Assembly (NCBI RefSeq): GCF_000772965.1
Contig: NZ_JPVQ01000029.1
Span: 1-41,436, forward strand
Direction of reading: 5' to 3'
From: Ureibacillus massiliensis 4400831 = CIP 108448 = CCUG 49529
GTDB taxonomy: Bacteria; Bacillota; Bacilli; Bacillales_A; Planococcaceae
Length of the DNA stretch: 41,436 nucleotides
Part shown: positions 1 to 8,471 of the stretch, piece after piece
Layout: each line of letters starts with the position of its first letter
Position numbering within the stretch: position 1 is the first letter of the stretch
Notes under the pieces: generated by a model
Database searches by the model: none
Told to the model about the DNA's origin: nothing
What the model saw: only the letters and a program-made list of their open reading frames with translations
Made by a program: the position numbers and the translations under genes

Positions 1-60
1 AGAAACGTTTAATTCATTAACGTTTTGTTGTTCAGTTTTCAAGGTTCATATCTCGCTATC
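1..60 (-). other. 5' leader of an rRNA operon lying off the left edge
   Basis: Read on the minus strand, about 1-45 contains CTTGAAAACTGAACAACAAA. This is the conserved leader/spacer motif found just upstream of rRNA genes in Bacillus relatives. It follows directly from the tandem promoters at 82-218, so the 16S gene should begin shortly beyond position 1. No rRNA sequence is itself inside the window. The neighbour ygxA is also next to an rRNA operon (rrnD) in B. subtilis, which agrees. Confidence 0.8.
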
Positions 61-81
61 TGTTTTTTCAGCGACTTCTCT

Positions 82-110
82 AATATATCATTTATCTATT
101 AACTCGTCAA
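82..110 (-). promoter_or_regulatory. rRNA operon promoter P2
   Basis: On the minus strand a -35 TTGACG (105-110) and -10 TATATT (82-87) are separated by exactly 17 nt. This is the promoter nearer the rRNA leader. The arrangement of two strong promoters followed by the conserved leader is typical of rrn operons in this group. Their strength is inferred from near-consensus hexamers. Confidence 0.8.
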
Positions 111-188
111 CACTTTTTTGTTAAAAAGTTATTTCCGAAAAACAAAATGATTTAGATGTTTTATCGACTTATCTTAGCGACGTTGATT

Positions 189-218
189 ATCTTACTATAC
201 AAATCATATAGAAGTCAA
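189..218 (-). promoter_or_regulatory. rRNA operon promoter P1
   Basis: On the minus strand a -35 TTGACT (213-218) and -10 TAAGAT (189-194) are separated by 18 nt. It lies about 107 bp upstream of P2 and 50 nt past the ygxA stop codon, with no clear terminator between. ygxA transcription may therefore run into the rRNA operon. That last point is inference. Confidence 0.7.
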
Positions 219-268
219 CACTTTTTGGAAAATTAATTTATATTTTATTTTAAATAATCCTTGGACCT

Positions 269-1162
269 TTATAAATCATATTTAGATTCTACAAGTTCTT
301 TATCTACTCTATATAATCGATGTTGTATCAATTCATTTTTCGATTCAACTTGCTCGACTCGAATAAACCCTTTATCGATTAAGTATTCGACAAAAACTTC
401 TAAATCACCTGAGTAAAATTTCAATTCATTATTCGTATGTAATTCTTGAACAGTCCATACATCTTTTTTCAACATCGTCTCTAATATATGCTGGGCACCC
501 TCATGTGTTCTTGAATTTATCATAAATTCAATTGCTAAAAATAAAAGCTCCAATTTCTTTTCTAAGCTTTCTTTACTAAAAACAAGTTCTTCATATAACT
601 TGTAAATTTGTGGTTCAATTTTTTTCACCTGCGACCATACTGTTACCTCAGGATATAAGCCTTTATCAATGACGGAAAGACTTGCTAGATGATGTAATGA
701 CTCAATAACGTTACTATATGCATCTAAATAATTTTCTCTATTAAATAATTCCTTCCCTTCAAGCGTACGACGAATTAACTTGGCAAACTGTATACCTGTT
801 TTTATCTTGCGACCAAAGAAGGGGTGTTCCTGAAGCTTAGATCTTAATTTTACTAGATACTCGTTACGATCGAAGAGAATTTTCCCATGAAAAATCCAAT
901 CTACCACTCGTTTTTTTGAACCGATAAATAACCATTTATTCAATGTTTCTTCTTTCACAACATGCATAACCATTTTTTGATTTTCGTGCAAATAATGTTT
1001 TGTAAAAACAGGCACTTCTGCTTCTCGCACGATAATAAATAGCACTGTATCAAAAGTATCGGTTATATTTTCTGCATCCTCTACCTTTTTAACAATTATG
1101 ACTCCTAGCGTATCTGGTTGACTTGCACGTTCTTGATAAATGGGACGTAGTATATGTTCCAT
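269..1162 (-). CDS. ygxA: YgxA-family nucleotidyltransferase-like protein
   Basis: This 297-residue soluble protein resembles B. subtilis YgxA, a family annotated as nucleotidyltransferase-like with a C-terminal winged-helix-like region (here about residues 225-297). The biochemical role is not established, and I cannot point to an intact catalytic GS...D.D signature. The ATG at 1162 follows a good site, TAGGAGGA. There is no signal peptide or membrane segment. The gene ends about 50 nt before the rRNA promoter P1, as ygxA does beside rrnD in B. subtilis, so the call rests on sequence resemblance plus conserved position. It is divergent from ygzB. Confidence 0.8.
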   Translation of the reverse strand: MEHILRPIYQERASQPDTLGVIIVKKVEDAENITDTFDTVLFIIVREAEVPVFTKHYLHENQKMVMHVVKEETLNKWLFIGSKKRVVDWIFHGKILFDRNEYLVKLRSKLQEHPFFGRKIKTGIQFAKLIRRTLEGKELFNRENYLDAYSNVIESLHHLASLSVIDKGLYPEVTVWSQVKKIEPQIYKLYEELVFSKESLEKKLELLFLAIEFMINSRTHEGAQHILETMLKKDVWTVQELHTNNELKFYSGDLEVFVEYLIDKGFIRVEQVESKNELIQHRLYRVDKELVESKYDL

Positions 1163-1298
1163 TAAAAGTCCTCCTATTATAAATAAAAAAGTAAGTTATC
1201 AATTCGACATAATAAACGAGATTCCTTCTCAAATGTTTCACATTACTACGATAACGTTCTATGTTATAGTAGAATGGAAAGTTGGGAGGCAGTCAATT

Positions 1299-1649
1299 AT
1301 GAAGAAATATACAAGTAAAATAAATAAAATTCGTACTTTTGCACTTTCGCTTATTTTCATTGGATTTGTAATTATGTACGGTGCTATATTCTTCCGTGAA
1401 AATCAGGCACTTGTAATTATTTTTATGGTATTAGGCTTAATTTGTATCATTGGTAGTACTGCGGTTTACGCTTGGATTGGATTGCTGTCCACAAGAGCAG
1501 TTCAAGTTGTTTGTCCAAATTGCGGAAAACATACGAAAGTACTTGGTCGTGTTGATATGTGTATGTATTGTAATGAACCATTAACTTTAGATCCAACTTT
1601 AATTGGTAAAGAGTTTGACCAAAGATATAATACTAAAAAGAATAGATAA
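1299..1649 (+). CDS. ygzB: YgzB family (DUF2614) zinc-ribbon membrane protein
   Basis: A 116-residue protein matching the YgzB family in length. Two hydrophobic helices (about residues 11-31 and 36-57) are followed by a soluble tail with CPNC and CMYC pairs, a likely zinc ribbon. Function is unknown. I chose the ATG at 1299 because GGGAGG lies just upstream. The upstream in-frame codons from 1140 overlap the ygxA start and carry no ribosome binding site. It is divergent from ygxA and convergent with perR, as expected for this conserved neighbourhood. Confidence 0.85.
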   Translation: MKKYTSKINKIRTFALSLIFIGFVIMYGAIFFRENQALVIIFMVLGLICIIGSTAVYAWIGLLSTRAVQVVCPNCGKHTKVLGRVDMCMYCNEPLTLDPTLIGKEFDQRYNTKKNR

Positions 1650-1656
1650 AAAACAA

Positions 1657-1692
1657 AACTAATCCTTTTACTTAATCAGAGGGATTAGTTTT
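1657..1692 (+). terminator. Terminator after ygzB
   Basis: ACTAATCC pairs with GGATTAGT and is followed by a run of T. It sits a few bases after the ygzB stop codon. Confidence 0.75.
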
Positions 1693-1799
1693 TTATTTAC
1701 TTATTGAGAGATTAAAATCCTTTAGCTTAAACTTTTGATTCTGTAATTTACCTAACAACTAAGTTATAAACAATGGAAATTTTATAGTCTTTAAAAATC

Positions 1800-1831
1800 A
1801 AAAAACCTAGCGAGCTCTTGCTGCTAGGTTA
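1800..1831 (-). terminator. Terminator after perR
   Basis: On the minus strand AACCTAGCAG...CGCTAGGTT forms a stem that is followed by T-rich sequence. It overlaps the end of perR. Confidence 0.75.
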
Positions 1832-2275
1832 ATTTGCTTTTCTATCTACATTATCAACGCAATCTGGACAAGTGCCATACACTTCAAGACGATGTGAATT
1901 CACTTGGAAACCAGTTACATGAGATGCGAATTGCTCCACTTCATTCAATCCTGGATAATGGAAGTCAACGATTTTACCGCAACATTGACAAATCATGTGA
2001 TAGTGATCATTCGTCACAAAATCAAAACGGCTTGCAGTATCCCCATATGTTAACTCTTTTACTAATCCAGCCTCACGGAATACACGCAAATTGTTGTATA
2101 CCGTTGCTACACTCATATTAGGGAATTTACCTTCAAGCGATTTATATATTTCATCCGCTGTTGGGTGATTCATTGATTCTATTAAATATTCTAAAATAGC
2201 ATGACGTTGGGGAGTAATTCTAACACCTGTTGTCTTTAACGTGTCTAGAGCATCCTTTAAATGCATTTCAGACAT
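1829..2275 (-). CDS. perR: Peroxide-responsive repressor PerR
   Basis: A Fur-family metal-dependent repressor that senses H2O2 by iron-catalysed histidine oxidation. From the ATG at 2275 the 148 residues keep every key position at the B. subtilis numbering: regulatory metal ligands H37, D85, H91, H93, D104 and structural zinc cysteines C96, C99, C136, C139. The recognition helix sits near [15 protein letters not shown] prefer the second ATG (2275) to that at 2281 because AGAGGTG lies 7 nt before it and would abut the first. A PerR-like box lies on its promoter, implying autorepression. The window also holds bcp and pfeT, plausible members of the same stress network. Confidence 0.96.
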   Translation of the reverse strand: MSEMHLKDALDTLKTTGVRITPQRHAILEYLIESMNHPTADEIYKSLEGKFPNMSVATVYNNLRVFREAGLVKELTYGDTASRFDFVTNDHYHMICQCCGKIVDFHYPGLNEVEQFASHVTGFQVNSHRLEVYGTCPDCVDNVDRKAN

Positions 2276-2308
2276 CGCCATGCACCTCTTTTCTAAAAAA
2301 TTCTTATC

Positions 2309-2355
2309 TAATAATTGTTATAATTAGTGTACTTCCTAAAACCGTTGATTGTCAA
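2309..2355 (-). promoter_or_regulatory. perR promoter with PerR box
   Basis: On the minus strand a -35 TTGACA (2350-2355) and a -10 TACACT (2326-2331) are 18 nt apart. Just downstream, TTATAACAATTATTA (2309-2323) matches the PerR consensus TTATAATNATTATAA at 13 of 15 positions, counting the free N. It overlaps the expected transcription start, so autorepression is inferred. Confidence 0.7.
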
Positions 2356-2453
2356 TATTTCCGTGCTTTTTACAAATAATTTACTCTCATTTTCAATAAA
2401 TATTCATTATTTTTTAAAAAACTTAAGATTTACAAAAAAATTATGTTTTATCC

Positions 2454-3398
2454 TTAATATCCACGAAGTATGTCCATTTTATTTTCTAAATTCTCATCAC
2501 CATTTAGCCATTTTCTTAAGCTTGGTTTAAAAATCTCAAAACTTCTTTCTAAATAGCGTGATGAATGACTTGAAAAATGTGGTGAAATCGTTATATTGTC
2601 TAATTCCCAAAGTTTGCTCGAGCTTGGTAATGGTTCTTCTTCAAATACATCTAATACAGCATGTAAAATCAATTGCTCTTCCAACGTTTTAATCAGTACA
2701 TCTGTTGATACAAGATCGCCACGTCCAAAATTTAAGAATATTGTATCCCTACGCATTTGTTTAAAATGCTCATACGTTAGTAAATGTTTAGTTTCAGGAG
2801 TACTCGGCAAGATAGAGATCACAATTTCTGCTCTTGGTAATACTGACATTATATCCTTAATTTGATATGTTTCATTCATATAAGGTACGTCGTCTCCGCT
2901 ACGATTACATCCTATAGTATATACTTCAAAGGCCTGTAATAGTCTTCCGATTTCTTCGCCAATGGCTCCTGGTCCTAGGATTAAAGCAGTACTTCCATTT
3001 AATTCAGTAGGACGCGTGTCTTTATTCCATTCCCCTTTTTGCTGATTTTCATAGATGAATGGAAGTACTCGTTTTATAGCTAATATATGAGCTAAAATCG
3101 ATTCTGCCATTGGCTTTTTATGAATGCCGCGCACATTGGAAACCAAAATCCCTCTGTCATGTATCGCCTGATGTGGCATTTTCTCCACTCCAGCAGAAAC
3201 GACAAAAATCCATTTTAGATTTTTTGCCAATTCAATTCTTTTTTCATTTAAATCTTCTCCATAAGTTACTAAAACATCTACTCCGCTTAATTCATCTTCC
3301 TTCAGTTTTCTATGAAACACAAAGTCTATGTTTGGAAATTCTTCAACGAGAGGCTCACGTAAATCCGGTCTTGGTTCAAATGTAAAATAAATTTTCAC
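2454..3398 (-). CDS. D-isomer-specific 2-hydroxyacid dehydrogenase
   Basis: A 314-residue NAD(P)-dependent dehydrogenase of the 2-hydroxyacid family. The Rossmann motif GPGAIG is near residues 142-147. The catalytic set is visible as R226 (FGRGDL), E255 (VFEEEP) and H274 (SPHFSSHS). The substrate cannot be read from sequence; 2-ketoacid or glyoxylate/hydroxypyruvate reduction is possible. The start is GTG at 3398, immediately after the bcp stop codon, with GGAGG in the end of bcp, so translation is probably coupled. I do not recall this gene at this position in B. subtilis. Confidence 0.85.
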   Translation of the reverse strand: MKIYFTFEPRPDLREPLVEEFPNIDFVFHRKLKEDELSGVDVLVTYGEDLNEKRIELAKNLKWIFVVSAGVEKMPHQAIHDRGILVSNVRGIHKKPMAESILAHILAIKRVLPFIYENQQKGEWNKDTRPTELNGSTALILGPGAIGEEIGRLLQAFEVYTIGCNRSGDDVPYMNETYQIKDIMSVLPRAEIVISILPSTPETKHLLTYEHFKQMRRDTIFLNFGRGDLVSTDVLIKTLEEQLILHAVLDVFEEEPLPSSSKLWELDNITISPHFSSHSSRYLERSFEIFKPSLRKWLNGDENLENKMDILRGY

Positions 3399-3869
3399 TT
3401 ACTTCTCTCCTCCCTTTATCGTCTCTAGTACTTCATCTATATGATTTTTCACTTTAACTTTTCGCCATTCATTTACAATTACACCTTCTTCATCGATTAA
3501 AAATGTAGAACGCTCGATGCCCATATACTCACGACCATACATTTTCTTTAATACCCAAACCCCGTAGGCTTCAGCTACTTGATGGTCGTCATCGACAAGT
3601 AATGAAAAAGGTAAACCATATTTTTCAATAAATTTTATATGGCGCTCTGATGAATCACCACTTACTCCTAAAATTACAGCATTTAATTTTTCAAAAGATT
3701 CATGGTGATCTCTGAAATCACAAGCTTCTGTAGTACAGCCCGGTGTCATATCTTTTGGATAAAAATAAAGAACAACCTTTTTCCCACGAAAATCGCTTAA
3801 AGTCACCTGTTCACCTTTTTCATTTAACAATGTAAAATCTGGTGCTTTTTCATTTAATAAAGTTTGCAT
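3399..3869 (-). CDS. bcp: Thioredoxin-dependent peroxiredoxin (Bcp type)
   Basis: A 156-residue atypical 2-Cys peroxiredoxin that reduces H2O2 and organic peroxides at the expense of thioredoxin. The peroxidatic C45 and the resolving C50 are both in TPGCTTEAC, the alpha-2 Bcp signature. The ATG at 3869 has GGGAGG eight or so bases upstream. The longer reading from 3989 would run over the gsaB promoter and has no binding site. It forms a tight pair with the downstream dehydrogenase and is divergent from gsaB. This matches ygaF (bcp) beside perR in B. subtilis. Confidence 0.93.
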   Translation of the reverse strand: MQTLLNEKAPDFTLLNEKGEQVTLSDFRGKKVVLYFYPKDMTPGCTTEACDFRDHHESFEKLNAVILGVSGDSSERHIKFIEKYGLPFSLLVDDDHQVAEAYGVWVLKKMYGREYMGIERSTFLIDEEGVIVNEWRKVKVKNHIDEVLETIKGGEK

Positions 3870-3925
3870 ATTTATTCCTCCCCTTTCGATTATCGTACAG
3901 AACTCTCCTAATAGTTTCAATTTCT

Positions 3926-3955
3926 TTGCCACTTTTATGTAATTAAGGCTACAAT
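3926..3955 (+). promoter_or_regulatory. Promoter of gsaB-ygaE
   Basis: TTGCCA (3926-3931) and TACAAT (3950-3955) are 18 nt apart. They are followed by GGAGG and the gsaB ATG at 3988. Confidence 0.55.
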
Positions 3956-3987
3956 GATATTGAAATATCAATATTGGAGGATTTCTC

Positions 3988-5283
3988 ATGAATCATACAA
4001 AATCTGAAAAAGTATATAAAGAAGCGCTCGAACATATCGTAGGTGGTGTAAATAGTCCATCACGTTCTTATAAAGCGGTTGGTGGTGGAGCCCCAGTTGT
4101 TATGGAAAGAGGACAAGGAGCCTATTTCTATGATGTTGATGGAAACAGGTACATCGACTATTTAGCTGGTTATGGACCTATCATCACTGGTTTCGGTCAT
4201 CCACACATTGCACAGGCAATTTCCCATGCAGCACAAACTGGTGTGCTTTTCGGAACACCTACTGAACATGAAGTTGCATTTGCCAAAATGTTAAAAGAAG
4301 CTATCCCTTCACTTGATAAAGTACGTTTTACTAATTCAGGTACAGAGGCAGTTATGACCACTGTCCGTGTCGCCCGCGCATTTACAGGTCGTACAAAAAT
4401 CATCAAATTCGCTGGATGCTATCATGGACACTTTGACCAAGTATTAGTTGCTGCTGGTTCAGGACCTGCAACTCTTGGTTCGCCTGATTCCGCTGGTGTT
4501 CCTGTAAACGTTGCTACTGAAGTCATTACAGTTCCTTTTAATAACAAAGAAGAATTCCAACTAGCTATGGATCAATGGGGAACAGAAATTGCAGCCATTT
4601 TAATTGAACCAATCGTAGGTAATTTCGGGATGGTTATGCCGAACCCTGGTTTCCTAGAATTCGTTCATGAGCTTGCAAAAGAAAATGGTGCTTTAACAAT
4701 ACACGATGAAGTTATTACAGCATTCCGTTTCCATTACGGTGCCGCACATGATTTACTTGGATTAAAACCAGACTTAACTGCATTTGGTAAAATTATCGGT
4801 GGAGGCCTGCCAATCGGAGCATATGGTGGTCGCAAAGAAATTATGGATACTGTTGCACCACTTGGACCAGCATATCAAGCTGGAACAATGGCAGGTAATC
4901 CAGCGTCAATGTTAGCCGGTATCGCATGTTTAGAAGTATTAAAACAACCTGGCATATATGAGGAAATGGATCGTCTTGGTGCGATGCTTGAAAAAGGCAT
5001 TATAGAAACTGCACAAAAACACGGTGTTACTATTACTGTAAATCGTGTTAAAGGCGCTTTAACTGTTTATTTCACAAATGAAAAAGTAGAGAACTACGAA
5101 CAAGCAAAAAATTCAGATGGTGAAAAGTTTGGTCGCTTCTTTAAGCTAATGCTTGAAAAAGGAATCAATCTTGCTCCATCGAAATACGAAGCTTGGTTCC
5201 TAACAACTGAGCATAAAGAAGAAGACATTATTGAAACAATAGAAGCTTGTGATTATGCTTTTTCTCAACTTTCAAAACAATAG
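3988..5283 (+). CDS. gsaB: Glutamate-1-semialdehyde 2,1-aminomutase
   Basis: A 431-residue PLP enzyme that converts glutamate-1-semialdehyde to 5-aminolevulinate, the C5 route to haem. The PLP lysine is K268 in [18 protein letters not shown] near 117 and the CYHGH segment near 144 are typical of the family. It is full length with GGAGG ahead of the ATG. By position (between bcp and ygaE) it is the second paralogue (gsaB) and not the hemL of the hemAXCDBL operon, which should lie elsewhere. It is probably co-transcribed with ygaE, 21 nt downstream. Confidence 0.94.
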   Translation: MNHTKSEKVYKEALEHIVGGVNSPSRSYKAVGGGAPVVMERGQGAYFYDVDGNRYIDYLAGYGPIITGFGHPHIAQAISHAAQTGVLFGTPTEHEVAFAKMLKEAIPSLDKVRFTNSGTEAVMTTVRVARAFTGRTKIIKFAGCYHGHFDQVLVAAGSGPATLGSPDSAGVPVNVATEVITVPFNNKEEFQLAMDQWGTEIAAILIEPIVGNFGMVMPNPGFLEFVHELAKENGALTIHDEVITAFRFHYGAAHDLLGLKPDLTAFGKIIGGGLPIGAYGGRKEIMDTVAPLGPAYQAGTMAGNPASMLAGIACLEVLKQPGIYEEMDRLGAMLEKGIIETAQKHGVTITVNRVKGALTVYFTNEKVENYEQAKNSDGEKFGRFFKLMLEKGINLAPSKYEAWFLTTEHKEEDIIETIEACDYAFSQLSKQ

Positions 5284-5304
5284 AAAGAGAGGGCTGCACA
5301 TTCT

Positions 5305-6396
5305 ATGCAACTAGGTGCCCGAGTATTAAAAACGGGTGTGGCGATTGTATTTGCATTATTTTTAGCAGAATTAACTAATCTACCATCACCAGTTTTTGCA
5401 GGTATTGCTGCAATCTTTGCAATTCAACCATCAATCTATCGTTCCTATTTATCAATCGTGGAACAAATACAAGGAAATTTAATTGGTGCAGGAATTGCTG
5501 TTATTTTCGGTTTACTGTTTGGTCATCACATCGTAGCTATAGGTATTGCTGCTATTATTGTGATTGCTTTAATGCGTAAATTTAATCTTGTAAGCTCCTT
5601 ATCCTTAGCACTTGTAACTCTTGTTGCGATTATGGTTTATGAAGGGGACAGCTTCTTAGAATTTGGTGCGATACGGTTTATTACTGTTATGATTGGTGTA
5701 TTTGCAGCATTCGTAGTAAATTTAGTATTCCTTCCGCCCCGTTATGAAATTAAACTTTTTACAATGATTGACTCATTACAGGATGATATCATTCGTTGGA
5801 CACGACTTGCTATCCGAAGTGCAGCGGAACATATATCGACGAAAAATGCACTTTCTAAATTTGAAAAGCGGCTATCTGATGTTGAGAATATGTATGGTTT
5901 TTATAAAGAGGAAAGACATTATCGTAAAAGTAAAAGAAGAACTCAAGCACGTAAACTCGTTATTTATCGACAAATGATTACGACAACAAAGAAAAGTATT
6001 GAGCTTTTGCAACGTATTCATAAACATGAAAATGAAATGAGTAATTTACCAGAATCATTTCGTTTAGTAATTCAAGAACGGCTTGATTATTTATTAACCT
6101 TCCACGAGCAATTATTGTTAAAGTATACTGGAAAGCTGAGGCCAGAGCATTCTCAATTAAATGTAGATGAGGGGCGCTTAAATCGCTCGGAGGTTATTAA
6201 CGAGATTATCAAGCAAATTACGTTAGGAAAAACTGAAGTAGAAGAGGAAGAATTCTCTTCATTCCATCTATTTTATATTTTTTCAAGAATATTAGACTAT
6301 GAAGAAAACCTGACTCATTTGGATACACTTATCGTTTCATTCCGTAACTATCACGGACAAGAAAAAAACCCAGATTTAGAAGAAGATTTTTATTAA
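5305..6396 (+). CDS. ygaE: YgaE-like aromatic acid exporter family membrane protein
   Basis: A 363-residue protein of the DUF939/ArAE_1 type. Residues about 1-145 form several membrane helices, including the conserved QPSIYRSY stretch. Residues about 155-350 are a charged, largely helical cytoplasmic domain with coiled-coil character. The transported compound is unknown; aromatic acid export is only the family label. It follows gsaB closely with GAGAGGG upstream, and a strong terminator follows it. Confidence 0.82.
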   Translation: MQLGARVLKTGVAIVFALFLAELTNLPSPVFAGIAAIFAIQPSIYRSYLSIVEQIQGNLIGAGIAVIFGLLFGHHIVAIGIAAIIVIALMRKFNLVSSLSLALVTLVAIMVYEGDSFLEFGAIRFITVMIGVFAAFVVNLVFLPPRYEIKLFTMIDSLQDDIIRWTRLAIRSAAEHISTKNALSKFEKRLSDVENMYGFYKEERHYRKSKRRTQARKLVIYRQMITTTKKSIELLQRIHKHENEMSNLPESFRLVIQERLDYLLTFHEQLLLKYTGKLRPEHSQLNVDEGRLNRSEVINEIIKQITLGKTEVEEEEFSSFHLFYIFSRILDYEENLTHLDTLIVSFRNYHGQEKNPDLEEDFY

Positions 6397-6401
6397 AAAT
6401 A

Positions 6402-6440
6402 GGATGCTTCCATCAACAATTTTGAATTGATGGGGCATCC
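6402..6440. terminator. Bidirectional terminator between ygaE and appC
   Basis: GGATGC..CCATCAA pairs with TTGATGG..GCATCC. The stem is followed by TTTT on the plus strand and by a T-rich run on the minus strand, so it can serve both convergent genes. Confidence 0.85.
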
Positions 6441-6460
6441 TTTTACCTTTGTTTACTACT

Positions 6461-7345
6461 TTAATTTTTCATTTTCGGATCTAGTGCGTCCCTTAACCCG
6501 TCTCCCATTAAATTAAATCCAAGAACAGTTAACATAATAGCAAGCCCAGGAAAAATCATTGTCCACGGCGCAGTCATAAGGAATAAACGTGCGTCTGATA
6601 ACATTTTCCCCCATTCAGGGTTTGGTGCTTCTGCTCCTAATCCTAAAAAGCCCAACGCTGCTGCTTCTATAATTGCCGTCGCAATAGCAAGTGTCCCTTG
6701 AACAATAACAGGTGAAAAGGAATTCGGGAGTATATGTCGCCATAATATTCGCGAATCTTTCATCCCAATTGCTTTAGCAGCAACAATATACTCTTCTTCC
6801 TTTACACTTAGCACCCTTGACCTTATAAGACGTCCAAAATTCGGCACATTGACAATTGCAATGGCGATTAACGCATTTTGAAGAGACGGACCTAACATGG
6901 ATACTACTGCAATTGCTAAAAGAATACTTGGGAATGCTAGCATAATATCGAAAACCCTTGAAATAACCGTATCAATCCAACGCCCATAATACCCGGCAAC
7001 GATGCCAAGGAAACTGCCTACGATTACAGATAGAATAACTGCAAAAAATCCAACTGCCAAAGAAATTCTAGCACCATGAACAATGCGTGAAAAAATATCT
7101 CTACCGAAATCATCCGTACCAAACCAATACTCACTCGAAGGTGGCAGAAGCTTTAAACTAAAGTCTTGTTCATTAATACCTTGAGGTACAAAAAAAGGAC
7201 CTATTAATCCAAGGAGAATGAAAAATATAACGATGCATGTTCCAACAATTGCGACTTTATTTTTCAAAAAGGTTTGCCACGCTTCCTGCCAAGGTCCTTT
7301 TACCTTCTCCTTTTTTGTTGTAAGTTCAATAGATTTCGAGACCAT
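6461..7345 (-). CDS. appC: Oligopeptide/dipeptide ABC transporter permease (AppC/DppC type)
   Basis: A 294-residue membrane subunit and last gene of the operon. An N-terminal helix (about 28-52) precedes the binding-protein-dependent permease domain. The EAA loop that contacts the ATPases is visible as EEYIVAAKAIGMKDSRILWRH with its conserved G. Its N-terminal cytoplasmic tail and the phrase WFGTDDFGRDIFSR are hallmarks of the DppC/OppC group. AGGAGGT precedes the ATG. It should pair with AppB to form the channel. Confidence 0.92.
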   Translation of the reverse strand: MVSKSIELTTKKEKVKGPWQEAWQTFLKNKVAIVGTCIVIFFILLGLIGPFFVPQGINEQDFSLKLLPPSSEYWFGTDDFGRDIFSRIVHGARISLAVGFFAVILSVIVGSFLGIVAGYYGRWIDTVISRVFDIMLAFPSILLAIAVVSMLGPSLQNALIAIAIVNVPNFGRLIRSRVLSVKEEEYIVAAKAIGMKDSRILWRHILPNSFSPVIVQGTLAIATAIIEAAALGFLGLGAEAPNPEWGKMLSDARLFLMTAPWTMIFPGLAIMLTVLGFNLMGDGLRDALDPKMKN

Positions 7346-7360
7346 TTAAACATCCACCTC

Positions 7361-8365
7361 CTAGTTATATCGAATGCGCGAATCGATTGCAGAGTATAGG
7401 ATATCGACAAAGAGGTTAATCATTACAAACATAAAGGCAACAACTAAAATTCCAGATTGAATCACTGGGTAATCACGGAATCCAATTGCTTCGTATATAT
7501 ACCTTCCTATCCCCGGCCAACTAAATATTGTCTCCGTTAGAATGGCTCCACCTAACAATAACCCTGTTTGTAGACCGATTACTGTTAAGATTGGGATAAG
7601 TGCATTTTTCAACGCATGCTTATAGACGACTTTGACCATTTTTTGTCCTTTTGCCCTTGCAGTTCGAATATAATCTGAACGCATCACTTCTAACATCGAA
7701 GAACGAGTCATACGAGCGATTATTGCCATCGGAATCGTCGCCAGTGCAAGTCCTGGTAAAATTAGGTATTTGATAATTGTTAAAAACTGATCAAAGCGAC
7801 CTTGAATAAGTGTATCTACTAGATAGAAATGTGTGATTGCTTCTACAGGGGCTCGTACATCCTCACGACCTGAAGTCGGTAACCATCCTAAGTTTATACT
7901 GAACGCCCATTGCTCCATTAATCCTAACCAGAAAATAGGCATAGATACCCCAATCAATGCAATAATCATTGCTAAATAATCAAACCATGAATTTTGAAAC
8001 CATGCTGAAATAATCCCTGCATTCATACCGATAACAACTGCAAGAATCATCGCAAACAAAGCCAATTCAATCGTTGCAGCCAAATATGGCCAAATTTCTG
8101 TAACAATAGGTTGTTTTGTACGAAGTGACTCACCTAAATCTCCAGTTAACAAACCTTTTAAATATTCGAAGTATTGAATGTACCAAGGATTATCAAGTCC
8201 TAATTGCTTACGGAGTGCTTCTATTAACTCAGCGGAAGCCTGTTGACCTAAAATAACTCTTGCTGGATCTCCTGGAATTGCTCTAATGATTAAAAAAACA
8301 ATGAATGTCATGCCAAGTAATACTGGTATTAATTGAAGGCATCTTCTCCCTATGTAAGGAAGCAT
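7361..8365 (-). CDS. appB: Oligopeptide/dipeptide ABC transporter permease (AppB/DppB type)
   Basis: The first permease subunit, 334 residues from the ATG at 8365. The GTG at 8374 lies within the ribosome binding site GAGAGGTGG, so the ATG is preferred. The N-terminal IPVLLGMTFIVFLIIRAIPGDPA and a periplasmic loop before a six-helix core are characteristic of the DppB/OppB family. The EAA motif is in DYIRTARAKGQKMVKVVYKH. It ends 15 nt before appC begins. Confidence 0.92.
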   Translation of the reverse strand: MLPYIGRRCLQLIPVLLGMTFIVFLIIRAIPGDPARVILGQQASAELIEALRKQLGLDNPWYIQYFEYLKGLLTGDLGESLRTKQPIVTEIWPYLAATIELALFAMILAVVIGMNAGIISAWFQNSWFDYLAMIIALIGVSMPIFWLGLMEQWAFSINLGWLPTSGREDVRAPVEAITHFYLVDTLIQGRFDQFLTIIKYLILPGLALATIPMAIIARMTRSSMLEVMRSDYIRTARAKGQKMVKVVYKHALKNALIPILTVIGLQTGLLLGGAILTETIFSWPGIGRYIYEAIGFRDYPVIQSGILVVAFMFVMINLFVDILYSAIDSRIRYN

Positions 8366-8398
8366 ATTCTCCACCTCTCAATTCTTTGGAATGAAGGT

Positions 8399-8423
8399 GA
8401 GGGAAGGCAAGACACCTTCCCTC
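8399..8423 (-). promoter_or_regulatory. Hairpin between appA and appB
   Basis: GAGGGAAGG and CCTTCCCTC form a perfect 9-bp stem with a 7-nt loop and no following T run. Such hairpins behind binding-protein genes commonly protect the upstream mRNA, giving excess binding protein over permease. That role is inferred here. Confidence 0.6.
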
Positions 8424-8471
8424 TATACTTGTAGATATTTGTGATTTATTAATCTTTTATTCTTTTATCTG

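Noticed and set aside
2327..2530. 67-codon plus-strand open frame upstream of perR
   Set aside because: It runs through the perR promoter and into the 2-hydroxyacid dehydrogenase gene; hydrophobic by base composition, no binding site.
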